Of a stretch of 64,000 nt of DNA, positions 56,729 to 64,000 are shown one piece after another. The notes beneath the pieces were generated by a model. The model did not search any database. It was not told where the DNA came from and saw only the letters and a list, made by a program, of their open reading frames with translations. A program made the translations under genes and the position numbers. Source of the stretch: Leptospiraceae bacterium (GTDB lineage Bacteria; Spirochaetota; Leptospiria; Leptospirales; Leptospiraceae); the NCBI GenBank assembly GCA_017996175.1, contig JAGOHK010000004.1, positions 1-64,000 of the forward strand. Direction: 5' to 3'. Each line of letters opens with the position of its first letter. Position 1 is the stretch's first letter.

Positions 56729-57181
56729 TTATTTTTTCTTTGTCATCAAAGAGAATAATCGTTCTATCACTCTATTTCTTAAAAGTATAAATTCCACTTC
56801 GGAGATTTCTAGTTTTCTACAAATCCAAAAGCGGGATTCATTTTCTAGAAACAGACTTTGAAAGAGAAGTTTCTCGTCCTCTTTCCATTTATGAAAAGTA
56901 ATTGGATTATTAGATACAGAATATTCCATACTTTCTAAATTTTGAATTACCCAAAGGATTAATTTTAGAAATTCAGATTTTGAAATTCCATATTCGATGA
57001 GAACTTCTTTTTCTGACATTGAATTATCAATCTTATCCGCTAAGTATTTTAGGTTATCAATGTTTTTTTGTGAGCTCATCCTCTGGGTTGAGATCCTCTT
57101 TTTTTTTGGTTTCGATTTGAATAATGAAAGAATTATTTCATAAAGAATATTATCCCAGTAATGATTGAATTGTTCGTCCAT
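56729..57181 (-). CDS. Hypothetical protein of 150 residues with HTH-like segments
   Basis: This basic, helical protein contains KEVLIEYGISKSEFLKLILW and FWICRKLEISEVEFILLRNR, both of which look like helix-turn-helix cores. It is probably DNA-binding. I do not recognise the family. It lies 3 bases from the end of the lipoprotein gene on the opposite strand. Confidence 0.55.
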   Translation of the reverse strand: MDEQFNHYWDNILYEIILSLFKSKPKKKRISTQRMSSQKNIDNLKYLADKIDNSMSEKEVLIEYGISKSEFLKLILWVIQNLESMEYSVSNNPITFHKWKEDEKLLFQSLFLENESRFWICRKLEISEVEFILLRNRVIERLFSLMTKKK

Positions 57182-57299
57182 AATTGGAATTATAACAAAA
57201 AATTTATTTTTGAAGAGGAAACAGATTTTCCTTTTAAAAATAAATTAGAAGTAATTAACGTTAACTCGATGTAAGAAAGTTATCCTTCATAGCTTAAGC

Positions 57300-57422
57300 G
57301 TCATCCCCGAAATCCCTTATCGGGGATCTCAAGCAATATAAAATCCTGCTTAGGACTAGAGATTCCCGATATCGCTTGGCGGTTGTGTGAGCGAAGCGAA
57401 AGGGTGGAATTTCGGGAATGAC
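57300..57422 (+). repeat. Palindromic repeat, long copy with inner segment
   Basis: GTCATCCCCGAAATCC at the left end pairs with GGAATTTCGGGAATGAC at the right. Inside lies TCGCTTGGCGGTTGTGTGAG, followed by CGAAGCGAAAGGGTGG, the reverse complement of the segment at 40751. It is a composite of the GTCATTCCC family and the CCACCCTTTCGCTT family. It fills the gap between two minus-strand genes. Confidence 0.75.
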
Positions 57423-57455
57423 AAATTCGAAATCCTTATATCGAATTCACGTTAA

Positions 57456-58418
57456 TTAATATTGTTTCAATATTTCCTTCAAAATATTCTTGTATTGCTT
57501 TACTTTGTGAGAAGGGGATAATAATATACAATCCTCTCGATAATTAAAAAGAGCCTGAAAAAGAGAACGATAGTCCCATGTGGATACTTCTAGAATAATA
57601 AATTCATTAGCCTCACTGATTTTTTTAAATTCAGGAAAGTAGACATGACGGAAATGTTTTAGATACTTTTTGTTTAATTGAATTGTATAAGTTTCAACTT
57701 TTCGATTAAATCGGTATTCTTTTGTTTCTTTAAATTCCTTGAGATTTACTTCGAGTTTTTCATTGTCTTGGTATTTATAAACTTCTAAAATATCGGTATG
57801 AATTTCCTCAATGCAACTTAAAATAAAGTGTTTGTATTGGTTGTCTTTTAAGTCTTTAGCGACTAAATTGATATAAGGATGACGACAGGTGAGTGCAATA
57901 GGAATTACCCGTCGTTTGCTTTTTTTACTCCCATCTAGGATATTATCATAAGTAAACTCAACCTTAATCCCAAGCCTTGCGGCGAGATTGAAGAATACAA
58001 AATAATACAAAGCATTTTCTAATTTACCATCCGATTTTACTATCTTTAAGAATTTATCTAGAAGTAGATAGCTATAATCCTCTGCATATTTTTCCAAATA
58101 AACTGCACATAAGTCTTCAATAACTTTTTCTTTTCCTTTATAATTTTGGATAATTTTCTTTTGAAAATCCATTTTAATTTTAAAAGGAGGCTCTTCTAGT
58201 TTCTCTCGATAATTTCTAAAACTCCGAATTGCTTTTTCTTGTGACTTTTTATCTTCCGAATAATAACTATAAGCCCTGATGATAAGATCCATAATAGAAT
58301 CAATCGGAACTTTCTTCTTTGCATTCTGTGGGTTATTGATAAAATTCCAACCAAGTGCGAGTTGTTCGATTCCTCTTGTTATTTGTTCGTCGGCTGAAAG
58401 ATGGACTTTAGTAGGCAT
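57456..58418 (-). CDS. WYL-like domain regulator
   Basis: This 320-residue protein has a helical N-terminal half. Its C-terminal half fits a diverged WYL domain: VEFTYDNILDGSKKSKRRVI, PIALTCRHPYINLVAKDLKD and CIEEIHT. The canonical WYL tripeptide reads INL here, so a ligand-binding role is uncertain. A WYL fold binds nucleic acids or nucleotides and often regulates defence or DNA-damage operons. Its stop and the next gene's start are adjacent, with the 2H phosphoesterase gene upstream by one base. A classic HTH is not obvious. Confidence 0.5.
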   Translation of the reverse strand: MPTKVHLSADEQITRGIEQLALGWNFINNPQNAKKKVPIDSIMDLIIRAYSYYSEDKKSQEKAIRSFRNYREKLEEPPFKIKMDFQKKIIQNYKGKEKVIEDLCAVYLEKYAEDYSYLLLDKFLKIVKSDGKLENALYYFVFFNLAARLGIKVEFTYDNILDGSKKSKRRVIPIALTCRHPYINLVAKDLKDNQYKHFILSCIEEIHTDILEVYKYQDNEKLEVNLKEFKETKEYRFNRKVETYTIQLNKKYLKHFRHVYFPEFKKISEANEFIILEVSTWDYRSLFQALFNYREDCILLSPSHKVKQYKNILKEILKQY

Positions 58419-58967
58419 TTACTTACTCGAAAATGATTCTATAATCCGGTAGCGGTTTCTTTTGTTATTCTCAAAATCTTTTTCTCCTATGTAGAGATGG
58501 ATTTGATTTACTAGGAACGGTTCAGTAGAAAAGTCAGAGAATTTATTTTTTAATTCCTCTACTTTAGCTTGTGAAATTTCAGAAGACCGAATGAGGGATA
58601 TATGGGGTGTAAACGCATGAATAGACTTTCTGACTTCTGGAAATAGTGAAACGATTTCAGATTGGAATTTTTTTAATTCCTGTGAGAGTATAATTTCCAA
58701 ATGTAGAATTTGGTAGTTTTCTTTTCTAGTCCAATAACTCATTGCCTTAGTTTGAATCATAAATGGAGAGAAGGAAAATGTTTTTAACTTTTTTTTTATT
58801 GATTCTAATTTATCCTCACTCGGAATTTTATTTTGGAAGTAAAGCAGTGTTATGTGCAAGTCATCTTTTCTTTCCCATAGCTCTTTCGGTATATCCTTGT
58901 CTTGGAATGTTGTAATGATTTGTTCTCGAATAGTTTCTGGCGGGCGGATTGCAAGGAAGAGGCTCAT
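58419..58967 (-). CDS. 2H phosphoesterase / RNA 2',3'-cyclic phosphodiesterase family (ThpR-like)
   Basis: This 182-residue protein is of the LigT/2H superfamily. The two catalytic HxT/S-x-h motifs are DDLHITLLYF near residue 37 and HAFTPHISLIR near 127. SLFLAIRPPETI is the typical start. Members open 2',3'-cyclic phosphates of RNA ends. It is followed directly by the WYL-like gene and preceded by a nucleotidyltransferase gene, a grouping suggestive of RNA-end metabolism. The substrate is unknown. Confidence 0.88.
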   Translation of the reverse strand: MSLFLAIRPPETIREQIITTFQDKDIPKELWERKDDLHITLLYFQNKIPSEDKLESIKKKLKTFSFSPFMIQTKAMSYWTRKENYQILHLEIILSQELKKFQSEIVSLFPEVRKSIHAFTPHISLIRSSEISQAKVEELKNKFSDFSTEPFLVNQIHLYIGEKDFENNKRNRYRIIESFSSK

Positions 58968-58987
58968 GGGGATTATCCTCTTACTCC

Positions 58988-59341
58988 TTAAGGATTTCGT
59001 TCATACAAAATTTTGCCCTTATTCAAAGCTTCTCTGATGAGAGGATCACCAAGTCGAAATCTTTTTTCGGTATCGTCTGGAGTTCGTGCAAGTATATCAA
59101 TTGGAAAAGTGACATTCAAACTTTGGTAAATTTCAAGGGATTTGTAAAAATTCTTACCAGTAAAAGGTAAAATTACTAAAAGATCTAAATCTGAATTTGA
59201 AGAAGGATTCCCATAAGCATAAGAACCAAAGAGTACAATTTTATCAGGGAAAAATTTCTCTGTAATTTCTTGGCTTACTCGACTAATCTCTTCGTTTGTA
59301 ATCATACTAGTCAATCGTGGTTTGGTTTTAGTAAATGTCAA
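58988..59341 (-). CDS. Nucleotidyltransferase-domain protein
   Basis: This small nucleotidyltransferase of the MNT/Pol-beta type has KIVLFGSYAYGNPSSNSDLD near residues 34-53, with the GS motif and D-x-D. DILARTPDDTEKRF follows. The usual HEPN partner is not next to it. The ATG at 59305 (MITNEEIS) is an alternative start. It lies 20 bases upstream of the 2H phosphoesterase gene on the same strand and may be in its operon. Confidence 0.85.
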   Translation of the reverse strand: MTFTKTKPRLTSMITNEEISRVSQEITEKFFPDKIVLFGSYAYGNPSSNSDLDLLVILPFTGKNFYKSLEIYQSLNVTFPIDILARTPDDTEKRFRLGDPLIREALNKGKILYERNP

Positions 59342-59348
59342 GAGGGTT

Positions 59349-59579
59349 TTAGAATCCGTTAGAACGTAAAATATTAAAATTATTTAAATTAAATCCACCT
59401 GGATTACAGTCATCCTTTGGATAATTTAAAACACCCCAGCAGGCTTCACAATTTTTTTTACAATTTTGTGATTCATTTGAATTCAGATTCGGATAAAAAG
59501 TCTGACAAGCTCTTCGGCAAGAATAACCACAAGGTAGATTGTCCGCACTAAGAGTAAAATTATAGGATAATTCAGCCAT
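59349..59579 (-). pseudogene. Cysteine-rich C-terminal part of the frameshifted lipoprotein
   Basis: The 76-residue frame from 59579 is rich in cysteine pairs (CGYSCRRACQTFYP, CKKNCEACWG). The same frame stays open upstream of its first ATG to about 59690, and there it is the charged sequence EEKESQARAKRKKQKDDAEK. That sequence continues directly from the end of the lipoprotein gene (ANERERKREK) if one base is added near 59661. The two are probably one gene of about 343 residues split by a frameshift. This part alone has no start or signal peptide. Confidence 0.55.
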
Positions 59580-59656
59580 GATATTAGTGCATACTTTTTT
59601 TTCTGCGTCATCTTTTTGTTTTTTTCTTTTGGCTCGTGCTTGAGATTCCTTTTCCT

Positions 59657-60379
59657 CTACAATTTCTCTCTTTTTCGCTCTCGTTCGTTTGCGGCTAATA
59701 GTTGTTTAAATTTAGGACTCATTCCAGTAATGGTTTGATTTGTAAACAGGAGTGTATCTGACTTTATTTCTTTACTTTTGTAACTGAGATTATATCTGAT
59801 TTCTTCCTCGTTATTTTTAATAAAATAATCTAGAGGGACTTTGAAACTAGAATCTACAATTAGAGGTTTATTATCATTTAACGTTATAGAATAAAATTCG
59901 TTATTGAATAAATTAGGCTTAAATTCACCAAACTCGGCTTTAGTAATTTCTGTTTCAGTAAATTTTCTCTTTTCACCGAGAGAAGATTTTTCTGAGTAAT
60001 AATAATATATGGTAAATGGAATATTTATGCAAAGAGTATAAAAACAACCGAATGAAAGGAAAAATATATTTGGCATACTCCAATAATTAGAACCACCTTT
60101 CGCTTCCAAGTTTCCATCTTTATCATAAACAAAACTCTTTACTTCTTTCTTTGCAACTTGAAATTTTGTTTGTTCTTTTTTGTATAACTTTCCAACCAAA
60201 TCGTTTTCAGAAACTTCAAATCGAACATCTATATCTGAGGCTTCCGGCGCATAATCAAAAGTTTTCTCTGTTAGCTTTCTATTTATTTCGATAGTCTCCA
60301 ATTTTGTAGCGGGAGAGAGACAATTTAGAAAAAGAGAAATTAGAAATAACGAAATGAGTTTAATAGTAGATAGCCGCAT
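59657..60379 (-). CDS. Hypothetical lipoprotein, probably frameshifted at its C-terminus
   Basis: The N-terminus LISLFLISLFLNC is a lipoprotein signal. The mature part has a hydrophobic stretch (FFLSFGCFYTLCINIPFTIY, near residues 106-125) and a charged C-terminus. The frame stops in TTGTAG, in the middle of a highly charged helix-like run (NERERKREKL). Inserting one base would continue the run into the cysteine-rich fragment at 59349-59579. An equivalent domain layout is common among spirochaete lipoproteins. Function unknown. Confidence 0.65.
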   Translation of the reverse strand: MRLSTIKLISLFLISLFLNCLSPATKLETIEINRKLTEKTFDYAPEASDIDVRFEVSENDLVGKLYKKEQTKFQVAKKEVKSFVYDKDGNLEAKGGSNYWSMPNIFFLSFGCFYTLCINIPFTIYYYYSEKSSLGEKRKFTETEITKAEFGEFKPNLFNNEFYSITLNDNKPLIVDSSFKVPLDYFIKNNEEEIRYNLSYKSKEIKSDTLLFTNQTITGMSPKFKQLLAANERERKREKL

Positions 60380-60557
60380 GATAGTTCCTGATAAATAATT
60401 TCTACCAGTTTACCACAATATGCCCCTTCATAGAGGCAAAAGATTTTCCTCTTGGGATGTTTTTTCAATAAATAAAAAATATCAATCTGTACTTTTTCAT
60501 CTAGACAATACCAGTAAAGTAAGGAAATTAGTGCTAAGGAGTGATTTCAGATTAATC

Positions 60558-61433
60558 ATGAATAAATTAGAATATATCAGTAAACAGTTTCAAAAAGCCG
60601 AAACCAAAAAATACGAACACTATGTTATTACTAGAATATGGCATTTATTAAATGATTCTGATATCAAGATAGTCGCCCAGCAGTATGTTTCAAGACCCAA
60701 TGGAAAAGCTCTAACAGATCTTTATTTTCCACAACTTAAAATTCATATTGAAATAGATGAACCGTTCCACAAAAAACAAAAAACTGAAGATAAAATTAGA
60801 GAAATGGATATAGTAAACGCAACTGGGCATGAAGTAATTAGAATTAATGTGACTGAAAAAAGTCTTGAAAACATAAATCTGGAAATAGATAACATTGTTG
60901 AACAATTAAATAAAAAAAAATCCATTATCACTTTTCAAGCATGGAATATCGAACGGGAGCAAGAACCATTAACCTATGTCAAAAAAGGATTTATTGATTT
61001 AACAGATGACTGCGCTTTTAAGACAATGGTTGATGCAGCTAATTGTTTCGGACATAAATATAAGCCAAAGGGAATATGGACAAGTTTAGCGAATCATCCG
61101 GTTGAAAAAAATAATATGATTTGGTTTCCTAAACTTTATAAAAATGAAAAATGGAATAATGCTATCTCTGATGATGAAAAAGTTATTACGGAGAATTCTA
61201 CTATTAAAGCAAAAGGAAAAGATTATATAAGCAAATATTTAAAAGATGAGCGAAATTTAAGGATTGTTTTCGCCAGAGTAAAAAGCCCATTAGGTGATAT
61301 TATGTATAGATTTAAGGGTCAATATTTGAGAGATGATAAATTAAGTAATGAAGCTAAAGGTTTAATTTGGAAAAGAATAAGCGATAGAGTACAAACTTAC
61401 CCTAATAGCGTAGAGTCAAAAGGCAAAATATAA
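60558..61433 (+). CDS. PvuRts1I/AbaSI-like modification-dependent endonuclease (type IV)
   Basis: Starting at the ATG at 60558, this 291-residue protein matches the PvuRts1I/AbaSI family. That family cuts DNA bearing 5-hydroxymethylcytosine (and its glucosylated form) on phage genomes. The N-terminal Vsr-like nuclease domain reads KKYEHYVITRIWHLL, TDLYFPQLKIHIEIDEPFHK (D54, E65, D67, E68, H71) and KIREMDIVNATG. The C-terminal part with FKTMVDAANCFGHKYK and MIWFPKLYKNEKW corresponds to the SRA-like base-flipping domain. An AAGGAG lies 17 bases before the ATG. The upstream ATG at 60420 lacks homology. It stands alone; there is no methylase beside it, as expected for a type IV enzyme. Confidence 0.8.
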   Translation: MNKLEYISKQFQKAETKKYEHYVITRIWHLLNDSDIKIVAQQYVSRPNGKALTDLYFPQLKIHIEIDEPFHKKQKTEDKIREMDIVNATGHEVIRINVTEKSLENINLEIDNIVEQLNKKKSIITFQAWNIEREQEPLTYVKKGFIDLTDDCAFKTMVDAANCFGHKYKPKGIWTSLANHPVEKNNMIWFPKLYKNEKWNNAISDDEKVITENSTIKAKGKDYISKYLKDERNLRIVFARVKSPLGDIMYRFKGQYLRDDKLSNEAKGLIWKRISDRVQTYPNSVESKGKI

Positions 61434-61862
61434 AAAGTGAGAAGGATTAGAAAATAATTTTTTATCACTTCTCAAAATTAATTTTATTGATTCTCACTGA
61501 AATTTATTTAAATATCCTAAGAGAAAATAGTTCATTAATTGCATTCAATTAAAAGTCTAAAAAACAAAATATAATTTTTCTTGGTTTACTCTCCCCAAAA
61601 AAAACCAACAGGAAAATCTCCTGTCGCTATGGTATAGCTATGATACAATTTAAAAAATTGGTATAGAGGTAAATTACGCTTTTCCTTCTAGATCCGAAGC
61701 GGCTAATTTGCATCTCACTTATCTACCTTCCTGTCCCAAAATTTTACTTAAAGTATTCCTTCTTGCGGCTATTTGGCTGTATATCTCTAAAGCCTACTCG
61801 ATCACGAGTAAAATTTTCTTTTTCTATTTTTTCTAAATAGAAAATAAAATAACATTTTTTCA
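61434..61862 (+). other. Non-coding gap containing repeat copy a
   Basis: No credible gene is seen in these ~430 bases. The segment 61590-61652 (CTCTCCCCAAAA...CCAACAGGAAAATCTCCTGT CGCTAT) has a hairpin CAGGA-AAATC-TCCTG and a diverged copy at 62234-62302. The rest is AT-rich. A reverse-strand stretch near 61700-61800 reads EIYSQIAARRNTLSKILGQE with stops, a possible coding relic. Confidence 0.5.
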
Positions 61863-62060
61863 TTAGAAATTTTTTAATGCAAATTCAAGAAATGTTTTAT
61901 ATTTTTGATGATTGTAAAATTTATGTAAGTCTTTTATATTTTTAAAAGCCTCATCTATTGCTTCATCAATGGAAATTTCATCATTCATAAATTGCACTGC
62001 CGTTATTTCACTTCCTAAATTAGATATTAAAAACCCGGTATGTCTTGCGTCTATTGTCAT
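61863..62060 (-). CDS. Hypothetical protein of 65 residues
   Basis: This small acidic protein has FLISNLGSEITAVQFMNDEI and DEAFKNIKDLHKFYNHQKYK. No family is recognised and no convincing ribosome site is present. It lies between the two diverged hairpin repeats. It may be a partial or decayed gene. Confidence 0.35.
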   Translation of the reverse strand: MTIDARHTGFLISNLGSEITAVQFMNDEISIDEAIDEAFKNIKDLHKFYNHQKYKTFLEFALKNF

Positions 62061-62233
62061 TTTTAAACCTCTATCGTTAATTGATTTTTTAAATATTTTG
62101 AAAACATTAATATAATTACTTCCTATTGGTCCCGGTAAGGGAGTTCCTATTTGAGTGTCTCTTGCAAATTAATTCAACCACCTTTGATTATTTATTTTTA
62201 ATTGTCTAGATTTAATTACATTAATTTTCATCC

Positions 62234-62302
62234 CTCTCCTCAAAAATTCCCAAGAGGAAAAACTTCTGCCGCTATAAGAGAGGAATAATGATATAATTTT
62301 CC
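62234..62302 (+). repeat. Diverged hairpin repeat, copy b
   Basis: CTCTCCTCAAAAATTCCCAA then GAGGAAAAACTTCTGCCGCTAT parallels the sequence at 61590-61652. The hairpin AGAGG-AAAAA-CTTCT keeps its pairing while its bases differ from the CAGGA/TCCTG hairpin of copy a. It lies 20 bases before the lipoprotein gene and could act on its mRNA. Confidence 0.45.
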
Positions 62303-62323
62303 AAATAAGAATAAGGAGAATTT

Positions 62324-62923
62324 ATGATTCGGAATCAATTTAAGAAATTACTATTTATTGGAATAGTTTGGATAATAGCGATAAACTGCAAAGGTGGAAA
62401 TAATAAAAATTCATGTAGAGAATTTCATGATGAAGTAATGAAGCTCTACAATGAAAATAAAATTAAAGAGAAGATTACGAAAGATACTCTTCAAACTGTA
62501 ACTAAAGACCAACCATTCTATTCTGTATTTGCAAATGACGATCCAGGAATATTATGTTATGTAGAAATTAAAGCAGATCATATTGGAGAAGGTTTTTCAA
62601 AAGCAAATTTAGAGTATAATAATAAAATGGAAGAGCCAGCGATAAAGGCAGTAAATGAGAAATATGGGATTACTATTGTTCCTTTAACAACAATTCTTAA
62701 TGCTGATTATTATTTTAAGGTTTATGAAAGTGAAAAATTTGCACGAGACGCGTTTGAAAGATTGAACAATAGAACTAGGAGAGAAACAAAACTTCCTTCC
62801 TATAAAGTTTTTCATAATAAAAATACAATTTTCTATTACGATGATGTTTACGAAGAATTACCTATTCCTCAAATAAAGGAAGTTGTTGATCTAGGAAAGA
62901 AGTATACAGGAGTGAAAGACTAG
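62324..62923 (+). CDS. Hypothetical lipoprotein of 199 residues
   Basis: A strong AAGGAG ribosome site precedes the ATG. The N-terminal FKKLLFIGIVWIIAINCKGG is a lipoprotein signal with the cysteine at residue 22. The mature part is soluble with no motif I recognise. A hairpin with a 9-bp stem follows at 62936. Small lipoproteins of this layout are common in Leptospira. Function unknown. Confidence 0.65.
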   Translation: MIRNQFKKLLFIGIVWIIAINCKGGNNKNSCREFHDEVMKLYNENKIKEKITKDTLQTVTKDQPFYSVFANDDPGILCYVEIKADHIGEGFSKANLEYNNKMEEPAIKAVNEKYGITIVPLTTILNADYYFKVYESEKFARDAFERLNNRTRRETKLPSYKVFHNKNTIFYYDDVYEELPIPQIKEVVDLGKKYTGVKD

Positions 62924-62935
62924 TTTAGCACTAGT

Positions 62936-62966
62936 TGCGTTTAATTCGTATTATTCATTAAACGCA
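62936..62966 (+). terminator. Hairpin terminator after the lipoprotein gene
   Basis: TGCGTTTAA (62936-62944) and TTAAACGCA (62958-62966) form a perfect 9-bp stem with a 13-base loop, 13 bases after the stop codon. Confidence 0.6.
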
Positions 62967-62994
62967 CAGCTTTACCCAGTATTCAAAAAAATAA

Positions 62995-63210
62995 ATGCCT
63001 AGAAATTTATCGGAAGCATTGAATGAAAAAGGAAATTGCCCCAAGTGTTCTAAAGAATTTTTAGTAAATGGGAGGTACATCATATGTAATCTACTTAATC
63101 CAGAAGATGAAATAAGAGTTTGCACAATCTGCTATTCCATATTAGAATATGATTCGCCTTGTTTAGATATGTATTTAAAAAAAGAAATAATAGGAAAATT
63201 AAGAAATTGA
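62995..63210 (+). CDS. Small zinc-finger-like protein
   Basis: This 71-residue protein has two Cys-x2-Cys knuckles, NCPKCSKEF and RVCTICYSIL, which could bind one zinc ion, plus two more cysteines. No ribosome site is obvious. It follows the hairpin terminator. Such zinc-ribbon-like proteins occur as regulators and in mobile DNA; no function is assigned. Confidence 0.5.
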   Translation: MPRNLSEALNEKGNCPKCSKEFLVNGRYIICNLLNPEDEIRVCTICYSILEYDSPCLDMYLKKEIIGKLRN

Positions 63211-63379
63211 GTTTCTGAGTTGTAATTTGCAGATTTAATGTTTTAAAATTTTATTAACCAAAATCATAGCAATCACAACCCCGAAGGAATCGGCAAATCA
63301 TTTTCCAGAAACCAAAGCCGCTCAGAACTAAAGTCCCTATCTTTATATTCAATTGCTTTAGCGGATAATGAGCGTTATA

Positions 63380-63589
63380 TTACACCACCGATGCAATTTC
63401 AAACTGCAAAGACTTAAAGTTTATCAACTTCGATCTATTTGATAAACCTAATAACTCAATGCCGACGATTTGACCTTCTTTGTTAAAATCTAAAACAACG
63501 CCAGAAGTTATTTCTTCAGACTCAACAATTTCTGAATCATCTAAGCGTAGATACAATGCGCCTGCTTTTTCATCTATTTTAAGTTTCAT
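63380..63589 (-). CDS. DUF2283 family protein
   Basis: This 69-residue protein of the DUF2283 family starts MKLKIDEKAGALYLRLDDSE, followed by VVLDFNKEGQIVGIELLG. DUF2283 proteins are short beta-rich proteins that often pair with small TA-like genes. It overlaps the 3' end of the HEPN gene by 4 bases, so the two are co-translated. They could form a TA-like unit. The biochemistry of the family is not known. Confidence 0.88.
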   Translation of the reverse strand: MKLKIDEKAGALYLRLDDSEIVESEEITSGVVLDFNKEGQIVGIELLGLSNRSKLINFKSLQFEIASVV

Positions 63590-63984
63590 AAATTTCCTTC
63601 TTCTAAAAGAAGTTTAATAGAATAAATATTTCTTCTTGCAACACTGATAGAAAAATTAGCATCATTCTCTGTTGGCGGCATAGTATCTCCAGGGTATCTA
63701 GCTTCAACAGCCCACTCAGAAAGTTCAGAAAGTCCTTCTAAATTTAATTTATCTTTTATATCGCTAGGAAGCTTGGCGTATAACGCTTCTAAATCATGAA
63801 TTTTCGCAAAAGACATATTCAGAAATACGAATATTGCTTTTAAAGCTTTTTCAACTGATTGTTGACTCAAATAGCATACATTTCTAGGAAATGTATTTTC
63901 ACTGGATAACAAGGTTTCTGCGCTTTGTAAATCTTCTTCTGAATACAAAATCCACTGCTTCCACTCACTTGATTTTTCTATCAT
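63586..63984 (-). CDS. HEPN-domain protein
   Basis: This 132-residue HEPN protein has SEEDLQSAETLLSS, FPRNVCYLSQQSVEKALKAI and KIHDLEALYAKL, the helical core of HEPN toxins that pair with MNT nucleotidyltransferases. The RNase motif of active HEPN toxins (R-x4-6-H) is not clearly present. The DUF2283 gene overlaps its 3' end. Its upstream region is cut by the window edge, so an MNT partner may lie outside the window. Confidence 0.85.
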   Translation of the reverse strand: MIEKSSEWKQWILYSEEDLQSAETLLSSENTFPRNVCYLSQQSVEKALKAIFVFLNMSFAKIHDLEALYAKLPSDIKDKLNLEGLSELSEWAVEARYPGDTMPPTENDANFSISVARRNIYSIKLLLEEGNL

Positions 63985-64000
63985 AGATAACCTTTCCTTC

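Overview
This is an AT-rich bacterial window that most resembles a member of the Leptospiraceae or another Leptospirales spirochaete. The assignment is an inference. It rests on many class III nucleotide cyclases, a giant kinase/AAA/GAF/cyclase fusion, several small cysteine-containing lipoproteins with loose spirochaete-like lipoboxes (LINC, LFLNC, AINC), a very long acidic TPR protein, and low GC. No rRNA, tRNA, CRISPR array or intact insertion sequence was found.

Positions 1-14,850 form a defence and toxin-antitoxin island built around a scattered type I restriction-modification locus. It opens with an AAA15-type ATPase and a frameshifted PD-(D/E)XK partner. These are followed by hsdM (with an in-frame amber codon), hsdS and hsdR. 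Between hsdM and hsdS lie a nucleotidyltransferase, a collapsed DUF4160 gene with its DUF2442 neighbour, and two DUF3800 genes. Each DUF3800 gene carries a structured-RNA element at its 3' end whose stems co-vary between the two copies. The DUF3800 module is bracketed by a direct repeat of about 210 bp. Between hsdS and hsdR the last ~55 bp of hsdS plus an intergenic tail is repeated seven times, with small TA-type genes (TumE-like remnant and its partner, DUF433/DUF5615) lying between the copies. A remnant of a staphylococcal-type nuclease gene closes the island.

Positions 14,850-32,000 are mostly ordinary chromosome: a carbohydrate-binding-module protein, the acidic TPR giant, a three-gene ABC-2 exporter operon, an MsbA-like exporter, a TonB-C-like protein, pyrE, a receiver-PAS-PAS-histidine kinase, a tandem amidase lipoprotein whose real start lies far upstream of the first ATG/TTG candidate, a cytidylate-kinase-like protein and panB. 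Positions 32,000-33,500 are accessory again: a long palindrome, a ribbon-helix-helix remnant, and a PIN toxin with two tandem paralogous small partners.

Positions 33,650-60,400 hold ispF, prfC, a cyclophilin, thiS-thiE with a WecG/TagA glycosyltransferase, a DUF2207 protein, a Phd/PIN pair split by a GC-richer insert, and a signalling block (membrane adenylate cyclase, CNNM/CorC-type protein, the 1,925-residue kinase-cyclase-receiver protein and a SpoIIE-type phosphatase). An aldo/keto reductase, a TrmA-family RNA methyltransferase, hypothetical lipoproteins, and a small RNA-end/regulator cluster (WYL-like, 2H phosphoesterase, nucleotidyltransferase) follow. Positions 60,400-64,000 are accessory. 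They contain a PvuRts1I/AbaSI-like endonuclease, which is predicted to cut DNA containing modified (hydroxymethylated) cytosine, small lipoprotein and zinc-finger-like genes, and a DUF2283/HEPN pair at the edge.

Dispersed repeats recur throughout: a family built on ACCACGGATGAACACGGATG-like words, a CACAGAG-word family, and palindromes bounded by GTCATTCCC/GGGAATGAC. The most interesting items are the DUF3800-RNA pairs, the hsdS-tail repeat array that houses TA genes, and the modified-cytosine nuclease.
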